A DNA stretch of 64,000 bases from Vanilla planifolia. Lineage: Eukaryota > Streptophyta > Magnoliopsida > Asparagales > Orchidaceae. The number at the start of each line of letters is the position of its first letter. Positions within the stretch are counted from its first letter, which is position 1. Where the stretch lies: assembly GCA_023846275.1 (NCBI GenBank), contig JAIUJO010000610.1, forward strand, positions 69,501 through 133,500. Direction: 5' to 3'. The notes beneath the pieces are model-generated. The model did not search any database and was not told where the DNA came from. It saw nothing but the letters and a program-made list of their open reading frames with translations. Made by a program: the position numbers and the translations under genes. Shown one piece after another: positions 1-14,180 of this stretch.

Positions 1-621
1 CTTTGCTCTTCTCTACTCTGCTTTATTCTTCTCTGTTATACTCTACTCTTCTCTTCTCTACACTGCTCTGCTCTACTATACTCTGCTCTACTCTACTTTG
101 CTTTGCCCAACTTTATGTTGCTCTACTCTACTCTATTATACTATACTCTACTCTAGCCTAGCTTAGCCTATCCTAGCCTAACTAAGCTCTACTCTACCAT
201 ACTATATTATACTGTACTCATCTCTACTCTAGCCTAGCCTAGCCTACCTTAACCTAGTCTAGCATAACCTACCCTAACCAAACCTAGCTTTACTTTACTC
301 TACTCTACTCTACTCTAGCCTCACCTAGCCTAGCAATGACTAACTTAGCTCTACTCTAATCTACCTCAACTCTAGCCTAACCTAACTTAGCTCTGCTCTA
401 CTTTACTCTATTTTTCTCTACTCTACTTTGATATTCTGACTCTGATGTTCTCTACTATACTCTATTATACTCTAGCTTAGCCTAGCCTAATCTAGCTCTA
501 CTCTACTCTACTCTACTTTACTCAGCTCTACTCTAGCCTAGCTTATCTTAGCCTAATTTAGCCTAGCTTAGCCTAGCCTAACCTAGCTCTACTCTACTCT
601 ACTCTACACTACTCTAAACTA

Positions 622-653
622 AGTTCCCTAATAGGGGACTCAATATAGGGACT
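622..653. other. Short non-satellite island with hairpin and direct repeat
   Basis: This 32-bp stretch does not fit the pentamer pattern and carries the GGGG/GGG runs that the + strand otherwise avoids. Bases 622-628 (AGTTCCC) and 634-640 (GGGGACT) can pair as a 7-bp stem with one G-T pair around a 5-base loop. Bases 630-640 and 643-653 are near-identical direct repeats ending in GGGACT. Satellite pentamers flank it on both sides. I do not recognise the sequence. It could be a scar of a small insertion or a strongly diverged unit. Confidence 0.5.
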
Positions 654-2209
654 ACTTTACTCTACTCTACTCTACTTTGACATAGCCTATCCTATCTAGC
701 TCAACTTTACTATAGTTTAGCCATCCTTAGTCTAGCCTATCCAAATCTAGCTCAGCTCTACTCTACTTTGCTTTGCTTTACTCTACTCTACTCAACTCTA
801 TTATACTCTTCTCTACTTTACTCATCTTTTGTACTATACTCTAACCTAACCTAGTTCTACTCTACTCTACTCTAGCATAGCCTAACCTAACCTAGTTCTA
901 CTCTACTATACTCTATTCTCTCCTCTACTTTGCTCAACTATACTCTACATTATTCTATTCTACTTTGCTCTGCTATACTCAGCTCTACAATACACTGCTT
1001 TACTCCACTCTACTTTGCTCTACTCTATCCTAGCCTAGCCTCATCGTGCCTAACCTAGCTCTACTTTACTTTACTCTACTCGACTCTTCTCTACTCTTCT
1101 CTACTCTACTTTATTCTACTATGCTCTACTCTTCTCTACTCTACTCTACTTAACTCCACTTTAACCAAGCATAGCATAACCTAACTTAACCTAGCTCTAC
1201 TCTACACTACTCTACTCTACTCTAATCTACTCCACTCTACTCTACTCTAACCTCACCTAGCCTAGCCTAACTTAGCTTTACTTTGGTCTACTCTAGCCTA
1301 GACTAACCAAGCCTAGCTCTACTCAACTCTATCTTACTCTACTCTACTCTACTCTACTCTATTAAAACAAGCCTAACATAGCCTAACCCAACCTAACTCT
1401 ACTCTACTCTATTCTATTCTACTCTAACCAAGCTTAACCTAGCTCTATTCTACTCTATTCTAATCTTCTTTGCTCAACTCTTCTCTGCATTGTTCTATTC
1501 TACTCTGCTTACCCTCTACTCTGCTCTACTCTTCTCTAGTCTACTCTGCTTTACTATACTCTATTCAACTTTAGCCTTGCCTAGCCTATCCTAACCTAAC
1601 CTAGCTCTACACTACTCTACTCTACTCTACTTTACTTTGCTCTACTCTACTCTACTCTTCCCTAGTCTAACCTAGTCTAGCCTAGCCTAGCAAAGTCTAA
1701 CGTAGATCTGCTCTATACTCTACTTTGCTAGAATCTTCTCTACTTTACGCTGCTCAGCTTTATTCTACTCTACTCTACTCTAATACACTATGCTCTACTC
1801 GAGCCTAACATATCCTATCCTAGACTAGCCTAGCTTAACCTGGCTCTCTTCCACTCTACTCTTCTCTGCCCTATTCTACTCTACTCTACACTATACTTTA
1901 GCTTAGTCTAATCAAGCTTGACTCTACTCTTCTCTACTCTACTCTAATCTACACTACCCTAGCATAGCCTAGCCTATCATAGCCTAGCCTAGGTTAGCCT
2001 AGCCTAACCTAGCTCTACTCTTCTTTAATCTATCCATTAAGCTTTACTCTACTTGGCTCCATTCTACTCTACTCTAACCTAACCTAACAAATCTTAGCTC
2101 AACATAACTCTACTCTTCTCTACCCAACAATACACTGCTCTTCTCTTCTTTACTTTGCTCTGCTCTACTGAACTCTATTATAACCTAGCCAAGCTAAGCT
2201 TCACCTAAC

Positions 2210-5200
2210 TTCACCTAGCCTAACCTTGCTCTATTCTACTTAACTCTACTCTAGCATAAACCTAGCCTACCCTAACCTAGCCTAGCCTTACCTAGCATAG
2301 CCCAACAAAACCTAGCTCTACTCTTCTCTACTTTGCTCTACTCTACCCTACTCTGCCCTACTCTAGCCTAACATATCTTTGCTTAGCCTACCCTACCCTA
2401 CCCTACCCTAACCTAGCCTAGCCTAGCCTAACCTAGCTCTACTCTACTTTACTTTACCATGCTGCACTTCTGATTTAGCCTAGCTTACCCTATCCTAACC
2501 TAGCTCTACCCTATTCGACTCCACTCTATTCTCTTCTACTCTAGTCTACTCTAAACTGGCCAAGCTTAGCCTAACCTAACCTAACCTAGCTCTACTCTAG
2601 TCAGCTCAGCTCTACTCTACTCTACTCTATTTTGTTATGTTATACTCTACTCTATGCTTCTCTACTCTTCTCTTCTCTTCTCTTCTTTGCTCTACTCTAC
2701 TCTGCTTTACTCTATTGTACTCTAACCTAGCCTAGCCTCACTTAGCTTTGCTCGACTATGATCTACTCTACTCTACCTGCTATACTCCACTCTACTCTAG
2801 TCGAGCTTAGCCTAACCTAGATCTATATACTCTACTCTACTATGTTCTACTCTAGACTACTCTACTTTACCTTTCTTTACACTTCTTTGCTCTCCCCTAC
2901 TCTACTATGCTCTTCAATGCTCTGCTTTAGTCTATTTTGCTGTACACTTCTCTATGCTATTCTACCTTACTCTACTCTCCCCTACTATACTCTACTCTAC
3001 TATTCTCTACTCTACACTACTCTACTCTACCCTACTTTATTTCACTCAACTCTACTCTACTCTACCATATACTAGCCTAGCCTAATCTTGCTCTACTCTA
3101 CCCAACTCTTCTCAAATCGACCTAGCCTACTTTAGCCTATCGTAGCCTATCCTAGCCATGCATAGCCTAGCCTACCGTAGCCTAATCTAGCTCTACTCTA
3201 CTTTGCACTGCTCTACTCATCAGTACTCTGCCTTGCATTTCTCTAATATGCTCTATTGCTCTGCTCATCTCTTTTATGCTCTGGTATACTCTCCTCTCCT
3301 CTCATCTACTCTACTCCACTCTACTCTACTCTGCTCTACTATAGTCTTCTCCACTCTATTCTACTCTACTATAGCCCAGCCTAGCTTAGCATACCTTAGC
3401 CTAACCTTGCCTTACTTTATTCTACTCTACTATGTTCTCCTCTACTCTTGCTTAACCTTGCCTAGCCTGGCTTACACTAGCCTTACCTAGCCAAACCTAG
3501 CTCTACTATACTCTACTGTGCTGCACTATACTCTACTCCATTTTACTCATCTCTACTCTTCTCTAACATAGCCTAACCTAGCCTAACCAAGCTCTAATCA
3601 ACTCTACTCTACTCTAGCCTAGCCTTGCCTAGCCTTGTCAAGCCTTGTCTTGCCTTGCTAAGCTTAACCTAGCTCTACTATACTTTGCTCTGCTCTATTA
3701 TGCTATACATTTCTCTACTCTTTTATACTCTACTCTTCTTAGTTCTACTCTACTTTGCTCTACTATACTCTTCTCTATTATGTACTCTAGCCTAGCCTAA
3801 CTTGTCTCTACTCTACTCTACTCTAGTCCACTTTAGCATAGCCTAGCATAGCCAATCATAACCTAACCTAGCATAGCTTAGCCTAGCTTATCTTAGCTCT
3901 ACTCTACTCTACTCAACCCTTTTCTACAATACTCTGCTCTACTCTTTTATATCCCAACCTAACCTAGCCTAGCCTAACCTAGCTCATCTTTACTCTACTC
4001 CACCCTATTTAGCTTACCCTAGTCTTACCTCACCTTGCTCTACTATACTCTACTCCACTCTATTCTACTCTATTCTACTCCACTCCACTCAACTCTACTA
4101 GAGCCTAATCTAGCGAAGTCTTGCCTAACTTAGCCATAATTTACTCTACTCTAATCTACTCTTGTCCACCCCACTTAGCTCTACTCTACTCGACTCTACT
4201 ATATCTAGCCTAGCCTAACTTAGCCCAACATAGGCTAACTTAATTTTACTCTACTTAACTCTATTATACTTTACTATACACTACACTACTCTACTCTACC
4301 CTACTCTAACCTAGCCTAGCCTAATTTAGCTCTATTCTCCTCTACTCTACTTTACTCTACTCTACTCCAACTTAGTCTAGCCTAACCTAACCAAGCTCTA
4401 CTATGCTCTACTTTGCTCTACTCTGCTCTACACTGCTCTACTCTATTTTGCTCTAATCTACTCTATTTTGCTCTATTCTTCTCTACTCTAATCTACTTTA
4501 CTCTACTCTACTCTACTCTAGCCTAGCCTAGGTTAACCTAACCTAGCTCTGATCAACTCTACTTTATTCTACTCTACTCTAGCCTAAACTTTTCTATCCT
4601 AACCTAGCCTAGCCTAACCTTGCATAGCACAACAAAACCTAGCTCTTTTCTTCTTCTCTACTCCACTCCACTCTACTCAAGCCTACTTAGCCTATCCCAC
4701 CCAACCCTAACCTAGCCTAACCTAGCTCTACTCCATTATGCTCTATCATACTCTACTCTGACTTAACCTAATATAGCCTATGTTAACCTAGCTCTATCTA
4801 TTCTACTCTAGTCTACTCTAATCTAGCCAAGCTTAGCTTAACCTAGCCTAACCTTTCTCTACTCTGGTCTACTCAGCTCTACTCTACTCTTCTCCTTTTT
4901 ACTATGCTTTTCTCTATTAAGCTCTTCTCTATTCTTCTCTGCTATACTTTCCTCTGCTCTACTCTACTCTGCTCTATGTACTCTAGCTTAGCCTAGCCTC
5001 AATCAACTTTGCTCTACTCCAATCTACTCTACTCTACTTTGCTATACTCTACTTAACTCTCTCCTAGCTTAGCCTAACCTAGCTCTGCATACTCTACCCC
5101 ACTTTGCTCTACCGTATTCATCTCCACTTTAGTCTTCTCTACTCTACTCTTCTCTACCCAATTCTACTCTACTTTGCCCTCCACTACTATACTCTACTCT

Positions 5201-6640
5201 ACTATTCTCTACTCTACTCTACTATACTTTACTCTACTCTATTCCACTCTATCCTACTCTACTCTATTCTATTATACCATAGACTATGCTTTGCCTAATC
5301 TAGCTCTACTTTACTCTACTCTTCTATACTCTACATGAGCCTAACCTTTCCTAGCCCACTTTAGCCTATCGTAGCCTAGCCTACCATATCTTAACCAAGT
5401 TTTGCTCTACTCTACTCAACTTTGTTATTCAATACTATTCATTACTCTGTCTTGCAATTCTCTGCTCTTCTCTTTTTCTCTACTCATCTTTGCTCTGCTC
5501 TGGTGTCCTCTCCTATCCTCTCCTTAACTCTACTCCACAATATTTTGCTTTACTCTACACTACTTTACTCTACTCTACTCCACTCTACTTAGCCTAACCT
5601 TGCCTATCTTAGCCTACCATAGCCTGGCTTAGCCTAGCCTAACCTTGCTCTACTATACTCTACTCTACTACACTCTACTCTAGTCTACTACACTCCACTC
5701 TACTTTATTCGACTCTACTAAACTCTAAAATGGCCTAGTATAGCCTAACCAAGCTCTAATAAACTCTAATTTACTCTACTTTAGCCTAACCTTGGCTCGC
5801 CTATCCTAGTCGAGCTTTTTTTTCCTTGCCTAGCCTAACCTAGCTCTGCTCTACTTTGCTATGCTCTATTATGTTTTACTCTTCTCTTCCATTTTTTATT
5901 CTACTCTACTCTACTCTGCTCCACACTACTCTTCTCTACTATGCACTCTAGCCTAACCTAACCTAGCTCTACTCTACTCTACTCTACTCCTCTACTTTAC
6001 TTTACTCTACTCTATTCTACTCTAGCCTAGCCTAGCATAGCCAACCATAACCATAACCTAACCTATCTTAGCTTAGCCTCGCCTAAACCAGCTCTTGTCT
6101 AGTCTCCTCTACTCTAGTCTATTTTGCTCCACTCAACTCTACTCTACTCTCCTCTTCTCTATCCAAGCTTAACTAGCCTAGCCTAACCTAACTCTTCCCT
6201 ACTCTACTCTAGCTAGCCTCGCCTACCCTAGTCTTACCTAACCTTGCTCTGCTCTGCTCTCCTCTACTCTACTCTAATCTACTCTACTCTAGCCTAGCCA
6301 AACTTAGGCTGGCCTAGTATAGCCCAGCATAGCCTATCCTAACTTTACTCTACTTAAATCTATTATACTATACTCTACTCTACTCTGCTCTAACCTAGCC
6401 TAGCCTAACCTAGCTCTATTCTTCTCTACTCTACTCTACTCTACTCAAGTTTAGCTTAGCCTAGTCTAACCTAAACTAACCTAACTCTGCTCTGCTTTGC
6501 TCTACTCTATTATACTCTGCTCTGCTCTACTCTACTTTGCTCTACTCTATTTTACATTGCTTTATTCTACTCTACTCAACTCTAGCCTAGCCTAGCTTAA
6601 CCTAACCTTGCTCTACTCTACTCTACTCTACTTTAACCTA
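2210..6640 (+). repeat. Tandem duplication of a ~2.1-2.3 kb satellite segment (2 copies)
   Basis: Copy 1 is roughly 2210-4535 and copy 2 roughly 4535-6640. Landmarks recur in the same order: GCATAGCcCAACAAAACC at 2295 and 4622; the phrase starting TTCTACTCTAGTC at 2534 and 4801; TTAGCCTATCGTAG at 3132 and 5361; CTCTGGT followed by a CTCCT-rich patch at 3280 and 5498; GCCTAGCATAGCCAA at 3841 and 6030; ACCCTAGTCTTACCT at 4016 and 6225; CTATTATACT at 4261 and 6360. The offset drifts from 2327 to about 2099, so indels have built up. Boundaries are approximate and come from hand alignment. Confidence 0.75.
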
Positions 6641-9600
6641 CCTAGCCTTGCCTAACCTAGCTCTGCTCTACCCTACTCTACTCTGATATACTCTACCCTA
6701 CTTTACTCTATCCTACACTACTTTACTCCACTCTACTATACTCTCACCTAGATTAACATAGCCTAGTATAGCCTAACCAAGCTTTACTTTACCCTACTCT
6801 ACTTTACTATACACTATTTTGCTCCACTCTACTCTATGCTTCTCTACTCTGCTTTGCTCCACTCTACTCTTCTCTATTCTACTAAGCTCTACTCTATTGT
6901 TCTCTACTTTGTACTATTCAACTCTAGTCTGCTCTACTTTGCTCTACTCTACTCTACTCTAGCTTAGCCTATATTAATCAAGCTCTACTCTACTCTACTC
7001 TAGCCTAGCTTAGCCTAGACAACCCTATTATTCTCTACTCTACTCTACTACTCTAATCTACTCTAACCTTTCTTAGCCTAGGCTAACTGAGCTCTACTCT
7101 ACTCTAGCCTAGCCTTAAGTAGCTTAGCTTAACCTTGCTCTACTCTTCTCTATTGTGCTCGATTATTCTTTGCTCTATTTTGCTCTACTCTGCTCTGCTC
7201 ATCACCGCTATGCTCTGCTCTTCTCTACTCTACTCTGCTCTACTCTAATCTGTTATGCTCTACTCAGCTCAGCTCTACTCTCCTCTCCTCTCTTCACCTC
7301 TCTTCTCATCTACTCTTCTCTCCTCTCCTCTACTCTACTCTACTCTACTCTACACTACTCTACTTTACTCTATTCTACTCTACCCTAATCTACTCTAATA
7401 TACTCTACTTTAGCATAACAAAGCTTAACCTTACCTAATCTAGCTCTACTCTACTCTTGCTCAGCCTAACATAGCTTAGCCTAGCCAAGCTAAGCTCTAT
7501 TCTACTCTAATCATCTCTAGCTAAGAATAGCCTAGCATAGAATAACCTAGCTCAGCTCTACTATACTTTACTCTACTTTACTCTACTCTACACTACTTTA
7601 CTATAATCTGCTCTACTTTGTATTACCCTGCTTTGCTCTTTTGCTCTTCTCTACTCTTCTTTGCTTTGCTCTACTTTTCTTTACTCTACTCTGCTCTCCT
7701 CTCCTCAAGTCTACCCAACTCTGCTCCACTCTATCCTAATTTACTTTGCTCTACTTTACACTACTCTACTCTACTCTACTCTATTTTACTCTACTCTACA
7801 CTAGCCTAATCTGGCCTAGCCAAACCAAGCCCTACTCTACTCTTCTCTACTCTACTCTATTCTACTCTACTCTAACCCACTCTAGCCTACCCAAGCTTAG
7901 CCTAACTTAGTATAACCTAACCAATCTCTTCTCTACTCTACTATAATCTACTCTAGACGAGCCTTGTCTAGCCTAACCTTACTCTACTCTACTCTAGTTT
8001 GCTTTGCTTTGCTCTACATTATACTACTCTAATCTTCTCCACTCTACTCTTCTCTGCTCATCTTTATTCTATTGTGCTCTTCTCTACTCTACTCTGTACT
8101 TTAGCCTTGGCTTGCTTAGCTTAGCCTAACAAAGCCCTACTCTACTCTACTCTACTCTACTCTAGCTTAGCTTAGCCAATCCTACCATAGCTTAGCCTAG
8201 CCAAACCTAGCTATACTCAACTCCAATCTACTTTACTATGCTCTATTCTACTCTACTTTACTTTATTATGCTCTACTTTGCTCTACTCTACATTGCTCTT
8301 CTCTTCTTTACTCTATTCTACTCTATGCTAGGCATGCTTAACCTAACCTAGCTTAGCCTAACAAAGCTTTACTCTACTCTACTCTTGCCCAGCCCTGCCT
8401 AACCTATCTAAGCCTAACCATGCTTAGCCTAACCTAGCTCTACTCTACTATACACTATCGTACTATATTACACTCTACTCTACTCTACTCTACATGACTC
8501 TACTCAACTCTACTCTAACCTAACCTAGCCTAGTGTAGCTTAAACTAACCTAGCACTATTATGCTTTGCTCTTCTCTGATCTACTTTTCTATACTCTACT
8601 CTACTAAACCCTACTCCACTCTACTCTACTCTTCTCTACTCTACTCTACTCTACTCTACCCTATCTACTCTTCTCTATTCTACTCAACTCTAGTTTAGCT
8701 TAGCCTTGATATGCATAGCTTAAGTAGGCACTGTTCTACTATACTCTTCTCTATGCTACTCTACTCTACTCTAGCCTAGCTTAGCCGAGCCTACTCTACC
8801 CTAGCCTTGTCGAGCCTAGCTTAACCTAACTCTACTCTAATATATTCTATTATATTATACTCTACTCTACTATGACTTAGTCTACCCTAGCCTAGCCTAA
8901 CCTACCTCTAGCTAGCTCTACTCTACTCTAACGAATCCTAGCCTAACCTAGCTCTCCTCTGCTATTCTTTGCTAAATTCTACTATGCTCTACTCTACTCT
9001 ACTTAACTCTACTTTACTCTACTCTGCTCTTCTTTGCTCTGCTCTACTCTCCTCTACTATATTCTACACTACTATATGCTGCTCGACTCTTTTCAAGTCT
9101 ACTCTTGAGCCTAACTTAGCATAGCCTAGCCTAACCTAGCTCTGCTCTGGTCTACTCTACTTTGCTCTACTCTATTCTGCTCTTCTCTACTCTACTGTGC
9201 TCTATATTGCTCTTCTCTACCCTACTCTACTCTACTATACTGTAGCCCAGCTTACCCTAGTCTAGCCTAGCTCTACTCTTTTATTCTCTGCTCTACTCTA
9301 CTCCCCTCTTCCCTACTCTACTCTACTTTGCTCTAATATGCTATGCTTTTCTCTACTCTACTCTCATATCCTCTAGCCTTCTATGCTCTTCTCTACTTTG
9401 CTTTGGTCTGCTCAATCTGTTTTACTTTACTCAACTCTGCTATGCTCTACTTGGCTTTACTCTTCTCTGCTTTGCTCTCCTTACCTCTCCTCTCCTCTAC
9501 TCCACTTTTATCTCCTCTACTTTACACCACTCTACTCTACTCCACTCAACTCTACTCTTCTTAAATCTACTTGCCTCTACTCCATTATATTCTATTATAC

Positions 9601-12600
9601 TCTACTCTAACTTTGCTTACCCTAGCCTAACCTAGCTTTACTCTTCTCTACTCCATTCTACTCAAACATAACGTAGCCTACCCAGGCCTATTTTAGCTCT
9701 ACTCTACTCTAATCTATTTTTGCTCTATGCTATTTTACTCCACTCAGCATTGCTCTGCTTTACTCTACTCTCCTCCCTTCTTCTCTACTTTACTCTACTA
9801 TACTCTACTCTAGCATAAGCTAGCCTAGCCTAACCTAACCTAAGCTAACTCTACTCTAACCTAGCTTAGCTTTGCATAGCCAAGCTCTACTCTGCTCTAC
9901 ACCATTCTAGCCAAGCCTAGTCTTGCCTAACATAGTCTACTCTATTTTGATTTACTCTACTCTACTCAAATTTGCACTACTCTGCTCTTTTCTACTCTGA
10001 TATGCTCTTCTCTACTCTACACTACTCTATCGTACATTACTCTAATGTATTGTACTTTAGCCAAGCCTAGCCTCGCCTAAGAATACTTAGCCTTACTTAG
10101 CTCTACTTTACTCTATTCTCCTACTCCAGCCCAGCCCAGGCTAGCCTAGCTTAGCTTATCTTAGCCAAACTAAGCTTAACCTAACTTAGCTCAGCTCTAC
10201 TCTACTCAACTGTTCTCTATCCTACACTACTTTGCTTTATTCTACTCTAGCCTCGCCTATCTTTGCATGGCCTAACGTAGCCTTTCCAAACCTTGCTGTA
10301 CTCTTCTATACTCTTCTTTGCTCTACTCTACTCTACTCAACTCTACTCTAAATTTCTTTACTTTGCTCTGCTATACTCTACTCTACTCTGCTCTACTCTG
10401 CTCTATTCTACTCTACTATACTCTATGTTACTCCACTCTACTCTAGGTTACTCTATTCTATTTTACTCTAGCCTAGCCTAAACAAGCCTAACCTAACCTA
10501 GCCTAACATGGCTCTACTCTACTATACATTATTCTATTACTTAACTCTAGCTTAGCCTAGCCTAGATTAGGCTAACCTAACCTTCTTTAGCACTATTCTA
10601 CTCTACTCTACTAAAGCATAGCCTAACCTAATCTAGCTCTACTTTGCTCTACTCTACTCTACTCTACTCTGCTTTTGTCTTCTCTCCTCTATTTTTCTTT
10701 ACTCTACTCTACAATAATCTGCTCTCCTTTAATCTACTCTCCTCTTCTCTACTCTACTCTTCACTCCTCCCCTCTCCTTTACTCTCCTCAACTCTACTTT
10801 ACTCTACCCTACTCTACTCTACTCTACTCTAGCCTAAACTAGCTAACCTTGCTCTACTCTACTCTGCTTTACTCTTTTCTACTCTATTCTACTCTGCTCT
10901 ACTCTTCTTTGCTCTATTAACTTTACTCTATTCTACTTTTCCTAGCCTAGCCAAACCTAGCACCTCTCCACTCTACTCTACTCTACTCGTCTCTATTCTA
11001 CTCTGCTCTACTTTTCTATTCTCTACTCAACTCTACTCTGCTTTGCTCTACTCTGTTATTCTCTACTCTACACTACTTTACTCTACTCTACTCAGCTTTA
11101 CTCTGATCTTCTCACCTTTGCTCAACTCTACTCGATTCTACTCTGCTCTACTCTACTCTAGACTTCTCGGCTCTACTATACTCTACTTTGCTCTGCTTCA
11201 TGCTACTCTACTCTACTCTACGCTATTCTACTCCACTCTACTCTAACCTAGCCTAGCCTAGCCTAACCTAACTGAGCCTAACCTAGCTCTACTCTACTCA
11301 ACTATACTCTACTCTACACTACTCTACTCTACTCTACTTCTCCATCCTAGCCTAGCCTACCTAACCTAGTATAGTTTTACTCTACTATACTCAACTCTAC
11401 TATACTTTAACCTTGTCAATCCTAGCCTAGCCTAACTTAGCCTACTCTACTTTATGCTAGCCTGTCCTTGTATAGTGGAGCCTAGCCTAACTTAGGTCTA
11501 CTCTGCTCTACTCTGCTTTCTCTACTCTGGTCTGCTCTACTCTATTTTGCTCTACTCTGCTTTGCTCTACTCTGCTCATCACTACTCTACTCTAGCCTAG
11601 TTTAGCTAGGCTTAGACTAACCAAACTCTACTTTACTCTACTCTACTCTACTCTACTCTATTTTAGACAAGCTAGCCTAGCCTAACCTAGCAATGTACAA
11701 CTCTGCTCTGCCCAATGCTACTCTTCTCTTCACTTCTTTGCTTTATTGTGGTTTACTCTACTCCACTTTACTTTACTCTATCGTGGCCTAGCCTAACCTA
11801 GCTACACTCTACTCTACTCTGCTCGATTATAGCCTTAGCTTACCTAGCGTCGCCTAGCCTAGCCTAAGTTAGCCAAGCCTAACCTAGCTTTGCACTACTC
11901 TTCTCTACTACAATCTATATTAGCCAAGCCTAGCCTAGGCTATCCTAACCTTACCAAGCTCTACTCTACTCTACTCTTGCCAAGCTAAACCTAGCCTAGC
12001 CTAGCCTAACCTAGCTCTACTCTACTCCACTTTGCTTTACTATACTCTACTCTACTCTACTCAACTATACTCCACTCTACTCTACTCTACTTTACTCTAC
12101 TCTAACCTAGCCTAACTTAGCTCTACTATACTCTACACTGCTCTACTCTACTCTACTATTCCTTATTATGCTCTAGTCTTCTCTACTATACTTTGCTCTA
12201 TTTTGCTCTACACTACTCTAGCATAGCCTTTCCTTGCCAAACTAAGCACTAAATTGCTCTATTCTTCTTTATTATAGCCTAGCCTAGTCTTGCATATGCC
12301 AGCCAAGCCTAACCTAACCTCGCTCTTCGCTACTCCACTCTACTCTACTCTGCTCTACTCTTCTCCATTTTAGAGTACTTTACTTTGGCAAAGCCTAGCC
12401 TAACCTAACATAGCTCTACTCTACCCTACTCTACTTTGCTCTTGCTAGCCTAAACTAGCTTAGCTTAGCCTAGCTTATCCTAGCTTTACTCAACTCTACT
12501 CTACTCTAAAATACTCTACACTACTCTACTCTACTTTAACATAGCCTAACCTCACCTAGCTTAACCTGAACTAGCTCTACTCTATTATACTCTACTCTAC

Positions 12601-12894
12601 TATACTCTACCCTACTCTACTCTAGCCTAGAATAGCTAACCTTGCTCTACTAAGCTCTACTCTATTAAACTCTACTCTACTCAACTCTACTCTATTCTAC
12701 TCTACTCTACTCTGCTCTGCTCTACTTTGCTCTACTCTGCTCTACTCTACTCAATTGTACTATACTTGAGCCTAGCATATCCTAGCCTAACCTAACCTAG
12801 CGCAACTCTACTCATCTCTACTCTACTCTACACTAGCCTTACTTATCCTAACCATGCTTGGCCTAACCTAGCTCTAATCTACTTTACTTTATTA

Positions 12895-13060
12895 TACTCT
12901 ACTGTACTGTACCCTACTCTACTCTGTTATATTATACTTTAGTCCACTCTACTCTACTCTAATCTAACCTAGCTTAGCCTATTCTAGTTTTAATATACTC
13001 TACTCTACTCTACTCTATTATACTCTTCTATATTATACTTTAGTCCACTCTACTCTGTTA
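12895..13060 (+). repeat. Local ~101-bp duplication inside the satellite
   Basis: A run of more than 20 bases starting TATATT, continuing through TTTAGTCCACTC, occurs at 12928 and again at 13029, an offset of 101 bases. The flanking Gs and TTATACTCT runs also correspond. It is a small, relatively recent duplication compared with the surrounding diverged pentamers. Confidence 0.55.
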
Positions 13061-14180
13061 TACTCTAACATAGCCTACCCTTTCCTAGTTCTACTGTACA
13101 CTACTCTACTCTAACCTAGCCTAGCCTAGCTTAGCCTCGCCCAACATAGCTTAGCGTAACAAAGCTCTACTCTACACTAATCTACTCTGCTCTACTCTAC
13201 TCCATTCTTTCCTAGCCTTGCTTAACGAGACCTATCCTAGCCTTACCTAGCCAAACCTAGCTTTACTCTACTCTACTCTACTCCACTCTACTCTACCCTA
13301 CTCTATTCTACTCTACTCTACTCTAGTCTACTCTATTCTACTCTAGTATATTCTACTCTACTCGACTCTACTATAACCTAGTTTAACCTAACTTTACCTA
13401 ACCTTGTTGTACTCTATTTTATTCTACTCTACCCATCTCTACTCTGCTCTACACTATTATGCACTGCTCTACTCTACTCTTATCTGCTTTGCTCTGCTCT
13501 ACTTTATGTTGTTTTTCTTTACTCTGCTCTACTCTACTCTACTCTACTCTACTCTGCTCTGCTTTACTATATACTACACTACTATACTCTACTCAACTCA
13601 ACTATACTCTTGCCGAGTTTTGCCTAGCTTAACTGAGCTTAGCCTGACCTAGCTCTACTCTACACTACTCTACTCTACTTTACTCTACTCTAGCCTAACT
13701 TAGCATGCTCTAGTATAGCCTAACCATGCCTAGCCTAACTTTGCTCGGCTCTATTTTACTCTACTCTAAGTTACTATGTTCTACACTACTCTACTTTAAC
13801 GTAGCCTAGGCTAGTCTAACCTAGCCCTACTCTACTCTTTATTTTACTCTAGCTTTGTCTAGCCTAACTTAACCTAGCTCTGCTTTACTCTGCTTTGCTA
13901 TACTATTCTCTGCTCTACTCTTCTTTTCTCTACTCTACTCTACTCTACTCTACTTTACTCTGCTTTATTATACTCTAGCCTAACATAAAAATAACTAGAT
14001 CTTCTCTACACTCCTCTACTCCTCTCTACTCTAGCTAGCCATGCCTAACCAAGCCATTCTTAGCCTAGCTTAGCCTAACCTAGCCCTACTATACTCTACT
14101 ACACTCTACCAAAACCTAGCCTAGCCTAGCTTAGCTTTACTTTGCTCAACTCTACTTTACTCTAGCCTAGCCTAGCCTAA

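Noticed and set aside
2391..2430. Telomere-like CCCTA and CCTAA runs
   Set aside because: CCTAA is the complement of the arthropod-type TTAGG repeat, but the runs are short, mixed with CCTAG and CTCTA, and form no plant CCCTAAA array. This is satellite variation, not an interstitial or true telomere.
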